DNA of 64,000 nt from assembly GCA_003724185.1 (NCBI GenBank), contig RHGM01000001.1, positions 1,572,001 through 1,636,000 on the forward strand. Reading direction: 5' to 3'. Shown in pieces: positions 61,231 to 64,000 of this stretch. A model generated the notes under the pieces. The model was not told the DNA's origin. It saw only the letters and a list, made by a program, of their open reading frames with translations, and did no database searches. This stretch comes from Porphyrobacter sp. IPPAS B-1204 (GTDB lineage: Bacteria > Pseudomonadota > Alphaproteobacteria > Sphingomonadales > Sphingomonadaceae). The position numbers and the translations under genes were made by a program. Position 1 is the first letter of the stretch; each line of letters opens with the position of its first letter.

Positions 61231-61763
61231 GCGGCCTGTTCACCCGCAACCGGCTGATCGGCCTTGCGATTGCGGCCTTTGTCGCGGTCGTGGATCAGGC
61301 CGTGAAGATGTATGTCATCGGCCCGCTCGATCTGCGCCGGGTCGGGCACATCGATCTGCTGCCGTTCTTCGATCTCACCTATACCGAGAACAAGGGTATC
61401 TCGCTCGGGATGCTCCAGGCCAATGACATGGAAACCCGCTGGCTGCTGGTGCTGCTGACGGCGGTCATCGCGCTGGTGGTGCTGGTGTGGATGATGCGCG
61501 AAAAGCTGCTGGGCGAGATTGTCGGGCTGGCGCTGATCCTTGGCGGGGCGATCGGCAATATCCGCGATCGCTTTGAACTGGGCTATGTGATCGACTATGC
61601 CGATTTCCATATCGGGGGTTTTCGCCCCTTCCTGATCTTCAACATCGCCGATGCCGCGATCACCATCGGCGTCGTCATTATCCTTGCCCGCAGCCTGCTG
61701 GTGCGCGACAAGGACGAAACCGATACCGGGGACACACCCCGTGGAGAGACTCAAGATGCGTAA
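61227..61763 (+). CDS. lspA: Signal peptidase II
   Basis: 178 residues with four transmembrane segments. It cleaves prolipoprotein signal peptides in front of the lipidated cysteine. The catalytic aspartates sit in the motifs NIRDRFELGYVIDYADFHIG (conserved box III, shown in part) and FNIADAAITIG. The N-terminus contains VVDQAVKMYV with the first conserved Asp. The C-terminal tail is polar. It ends inside the start of the DUF3035 gene (eight-base overlap). Substrates within the window include the lipoproteins downstream and near 31-32 kb and 38.7 kb. Confidence 0.95.
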   Translation: MSGLFTRNRLIGLAIAAFVAVVDQAVKMYVIGPLDLRRVGHIDLLPFFDLTYTENKGISLGMLQANDMETRWLLVLLTAVIALVVLVWMMREKLLGEIVGLALILGGAIGNIRDRFELGYVIDYADFHIGGFRPFLIFNIADAAITIGVVIILARSLLVRDKDETDTGDTPRGETQDA

Positions 61764-62172
61764 ACTTGCGAGCCTGACCGTGCTGACCGGCGTTGCGGCG
61801 ATGCTGGCGGCCTGTGGCGGCGGCAGCGGCGTGTTCAACCGTGAACGCCCGGACGAATTCGCGGTGCAGCGTCAGGCGCCTCTGGTGGTGCCGCCCGATT
61901 TCACGCTGACCCCGCCCGCCCCCGGCGCCCCGCGCCCTGCGGAAGGTACGGCTTCGGAACAGGCACTCGAAGCCCTGTTTGGCGGCCCTGCGCCGCGCAG
62001 CCGGGTCGAAGCCAGCGTGATCGACCGCGCTGGCGCCGCCGCGCCGAGCATCCGCAGCCAGGTGGGCGACAATGCCACCAACACCGTTGCCAAGGGCCGC
62101 GTCACCCGCGACATCATCGCCGCGCCCGAAGGTGACGGACAGGCCGCCACGACGGTCATTCCGAGCGCCTGA
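61756..62172 (+). CDS. DUF3035 family lipoprotein
   Basis: 138 residues. The leader ends in lipobox LAAC (MLAACGGGSG), giving an outer- or inner-membrane lipoprotein. The DUF3035 domain opens with RERPDEFAVQRQAPLVVPPDFTL, whose DEF...PL.VPPDF pattern is its hallmark. Then comes a Pro-rich stretch. It overlaps lspA and is probably co-expressed with it. Function unknown. Confidence 0.88.
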   Translation: MRKLASLTVLTGVAAMLAACGGGSGVFNRERPDEFAVQRQAPLVVPPDFTLTPPAPGAPRPAEGTASEQALEALFGGPAPRSRVEASVIDRAGAAAPSIRSQVGDNATNTVAKGRVTRDIIAAPEGDGQAATTVIPSA

Positions 62173-62190
62173 GGCCAAAATCTCAGCGGT

Positions 62191-63495
62191 CTAGTCCCGC
62201 TCGATCACTTTGCTCACCAGCAGCTTGTCGATCCGGCGGCCGTCCATGTCGACGACTTCGAAACGCCAGCCCTGATCGATGAAATGCTCGCCCTCGCTCG
62301 GCAGCTTCTTCATCACCGACAGGACATAGCCCGCCGCTGTGCCGAACTCGCGGTCCTCACCGTAATCCAGCCCCAGCCGGTCGGCCAGCGCGTCAGCTGA
62401 CAGCGAGCCCGACACCAGCAGCGATCCGTCCTCACGCTCCACCACCGACGGCAGATCACCGTCATCGGAATCGCTGGCGAAGTTGCCGACAATCGCCGTC
62501 AGCAAGTCGACCGGCGTGACGATCCCTTCAAAATGCCCGTATTCGTCATGCACCACCGCTATCGCCACTTCGGCCGATTGCAGCACGCGCAGGGCGTCCA
62601 TCGCATCAAGCTGATCAGGCACCACCTCGACCTTGCGGGTCATCGCCCGGATCGAGACCGGCCCGCCCGCGACCATCGCCGCCAGCACATCGCGCACCTT
62701 GACCACGCCGAGGATCGTGTCGGGCGAATTTTCGGCCACGGGGAGCAGCGAGTGCGAGCTCTCCTCGATCGTCTCGCGAATTTCCTCGAGGTCGGCATCA
62801 GCCTCGATCCAGTCGATATCCGTGCGCGGGGTCATCATTTCGCGCACCGGACGCTCCGCGAGCCGCACCACGCCGGCCAGGATCTGGCTCTGTTCGGCCT
62901 CGATCACGCCCGAACGGGTCGCCTCGGCGAAGATCATGCGCAGTTCTTCTGCGGTGACCGGGGCCTCGTCGGTGCGGCGCAGGCCCAGCAGGCGCAAGAT
63001 CGCCGCCGAGCTCGAATCGAGCAGCCACACCAGCGGCGCACCGATCCGCGACAGAAACGCCATCGGCCGCGCCATGATCAACGACAGCGGCACCGCCGCG
63101 CGCAGGGCCAACTGCTTGGGCACCAGCTCGCCCACCACAACGCTGAGATAGGTGGTAAGCGCGATCACCACCGCAAATCCGGCCTCGTCGACATATTTTT
63201 CCGGCAGGCCCATCATCGCCAGCCGTTCACCCACCGGACCGCCCAGACTTGCGCCGGAATAGGCCCCGGCGAGAATGCCGATCAGCGTGATGCCGATCTG
63301 CACGGTCGACAGGAACTTGCCGGGATCCGCCGCCAGACCCAGCGCCACGCGCGCGCTGGTCGATCCCCCTTCGGCCCGCGCTTCGAGCGCGCTGGTCTTG
63401 GCTGAAACAATGGCGAGTTCGGACATGGCAAACACGCCGTTGAGAACAACGAGCGCGAGGATAATGACAAGATCGGTCCAGGGAAATGGTGTCAC
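62191..63495 (-). CDS. CNNM/CBS-domain membrane protein (CorC/HlyC family)
   Basis: 434 residues from a GTG start; the frame is open to 63570, but MTPFPWTDLVII-type starts are normal for the family. The N-terminal DUF21/CNNM domain has about four membrane helices and the motif SELAIVSAKTSALEARAE; then comes the CBS pair (MTPRTDIDWIEADADLEEI ... EESSHSLLPVAE; VVKVRDVLAAMV) and the CorC/HlyC C-terminal domain (DGSLLVSGSLSADALADRLGL). The family exports Mg2+/Co2+ or Na+ and is sometimes misnamed haemolysin. It is convergent with the DUF3035 gene, 18 bases away. Confidence 0.92.
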   Translation of the reverse strand: MTPFPWTDLVIILALVVLNGVFAMSELAIVSAKTSALEARAEGGSTSARVALGLAADPGKFLSTVQIGITLIGILAGAYSGASLGGPVGERLAMMGLPEKYVDEAGFAVVIALTTYLSVVVGELVPKQLALRAAVPLSLIMARPMAFLSRIGAPLVWLLDSSSAAILRLLGLRRTDEAPVTAEELRMIFAEATRSGVIEAEQSQILAGVVRLAERPVREMMTPRTDIDWIEADADLEEIRETIEESSHSLLPVAENSPDTILGVVKVRDVLAAMVAGGPVSIRAMTRKVEVVPDQLDAMDALRVLQSAEVAIAVVHDEYGHFEGIVTPVDLLTAIVGNFASDSDDGDLPSVVEREDGSLLVSGSLSADALADRLGLDYGEDREFGTAAGYVLSVMKKLPSEGEHFIDQGWRFEVVDMDGRRIDKLLVSKVIERD

Positions 63496-63678
63496 GCCCT
63501 GCCCGCTAGCACAAACGCAGCGTGTTGCCAGCAGTGCAACAGCATTGGCCTGCGCCAATCTGTTCAACATGGGTCAATGAAACAACGATCAAGGCACGCC
63601 TATCTCAGTTGGCTGATGCCTTGCGGCCGTTCCGGTTGCATGGCACGTTTGGCGCCACACATGAGGGAGGAACTATTT

Positions 63679-64000
63679 ATGACGATTTCTCGTATTCTGC
63701 TGTCGAGCACCGCGGCCCTCGCGCTGCTTGGTACCACCACCGCCTGCGTTACCGATCCCAACACCGGCGAAAAGAAGATTTCGCGCACCGCCATCGGCAC
63801 CGGCCTCGGCGGCACGCTCGGCTATTTGCTGGGCGGCGCGATCGGCGGCGACACCGGGCGCATCATCGGCGCGGGCATCGGCGGTTCGGCAGGGGCCGTG
63901 CTGGGCAAGCAATATGATGACCAGATCAAGGAACTGAAGGAACAGACCGCCGGCAGCGGCGTCGATGTCGAGGAAGTCGGCAATCAGGAAGCGATCCTCG
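63679..64000 (+). CDS. Glycine-zipper envelope protein, likely OmpA family (partial)
   Basis: The frame runs off the right edge, giving 107 residues. GGGAGGA lies eight bases before the ATG. A leader (ISRILLSSTAALALLGTTTAC) suggests a lipoprotein with a weak lipobox (TTAC). A glycine-zipper repeat follows (GTGLGGTLGYLLGGAIGGDTGRIIGAGIGGSAGAVLGKQYD, in short GxxxG repeats), the 2TM glycine-zipper arrangement seen in YiaD-like OmpA-family proteins. The missing part should contain the OmpA peptidoglycan-binding domain. It starts on the strand divergent from the CNNM gene. Confidence 0.8.
   Translation, partial: MTISRILLSSTAALALLGTTTACVTDPNTGEKKISRTAIGTGLGGTLGYLLGGAIGGDTGRIIGAGIGGSAGAVLGKQYDDQIKELKEQTAGSGVDVEEVGNQEAIL

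Noticed and set aside
62191..63570. Haemolysin toxin
   Set aside because: The DUF21, CBS pair and CorC/HlyC C-terminal domain identify a CNNM-type ion transporter; the haemolysin label is historical.

Overview
The window is a G+C-rich, densely packed chromosomal segment of an alphaproteobacterium, most likely Sphingomonadales and probably Erythrobacteraceae (Erythrobacter/Porphyrobacter-like). This rests on a CtrA cell-cycle regulator with GANTC and TTAA motifs upstream, alphaproteobacterial families (DUF4167, DUF3035, twin-TM HIG1 protein, PduO-type adenosyltransferase), lptB-rpoN linkage, and two extragenic palindromes of types common in sphingomonads. No prophage, insertion sequence with a transposase, CRISPR array or rRNA operon was seen. 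One tRNA (Thr-GGT) and one probable small RNA are present.

Layout. 1-5 kb: the 5' part of a secreted protein running off the left edge, an HNH endonuclease, then gluQ, a HIG1 protein, a cobalamin adenosyltransferase and 3-hydroxybutyryl-CoA dehydrogenase. 5-10 kb: mutS and a malic enzyme/phosphotransacetylase fusion, closed by a 22-bp perfect palindrome that contains the stop codons of two convergent genes. 10-18.5 kb: a YciE-like ferritin-fold protein, a secreted amidohydrolase, trmB, a membrane-tethered LuxR-type protein, ctrA, rpoN and lptB. A 266-bp nested inverted-repeat element separates lptB from rpoN. 18.5-28 kb: ppa, hisS, prfA (apparent +1 C-tract shift at its start), prmC, a DUF4167 protein, lnt, metK and a DUF418 membrane protein.

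28-33 kb is a minus-strand CoA-transferase operon (scoA, a HAD-like lipoprotein, scoB, an esterase, a CaiB/BaiF transferase). A compact candidate sRNA with an intrinsic terminator follows, then a CDC48-type AAA ATPase and polA. 38-47 kb: an acidic lipoprotein, a class A beta-lactamase-like hydrolase, a DUF305-LVIVD fusion, prs, and a translationally coupled set ending in a histidinol-phosphatase-like IMPase and a SecDF-head secreted protein broken at a G7 tract.

47.8-51.2 kb is the most unusual metabolic unit: an SDR lacking the catalytic Tyr, E1-alpha and E1-beta of a 2-oxoacid/acetoin-type dehydrogenase, a 78-aa stand-alone lipoyl domain in place of a full E2, and an NTF2-like protein. 51-64 kb: a GH15 enzyme, two small HTH regulators, tRNA-Thr, and a housekeeping run gpmA-purE-purK-folA-ribF-ileS-lspA-DUF3035. 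A CNNM/CBS transporter-like protein and the start of a glycine-zipper envelope protein reach the right edge.

Two genes (prfA, secD-like) are each out of frame by one extra base in a homopolymer. This is either base-calling error or real variation, and should be settled before their products are interpreted.
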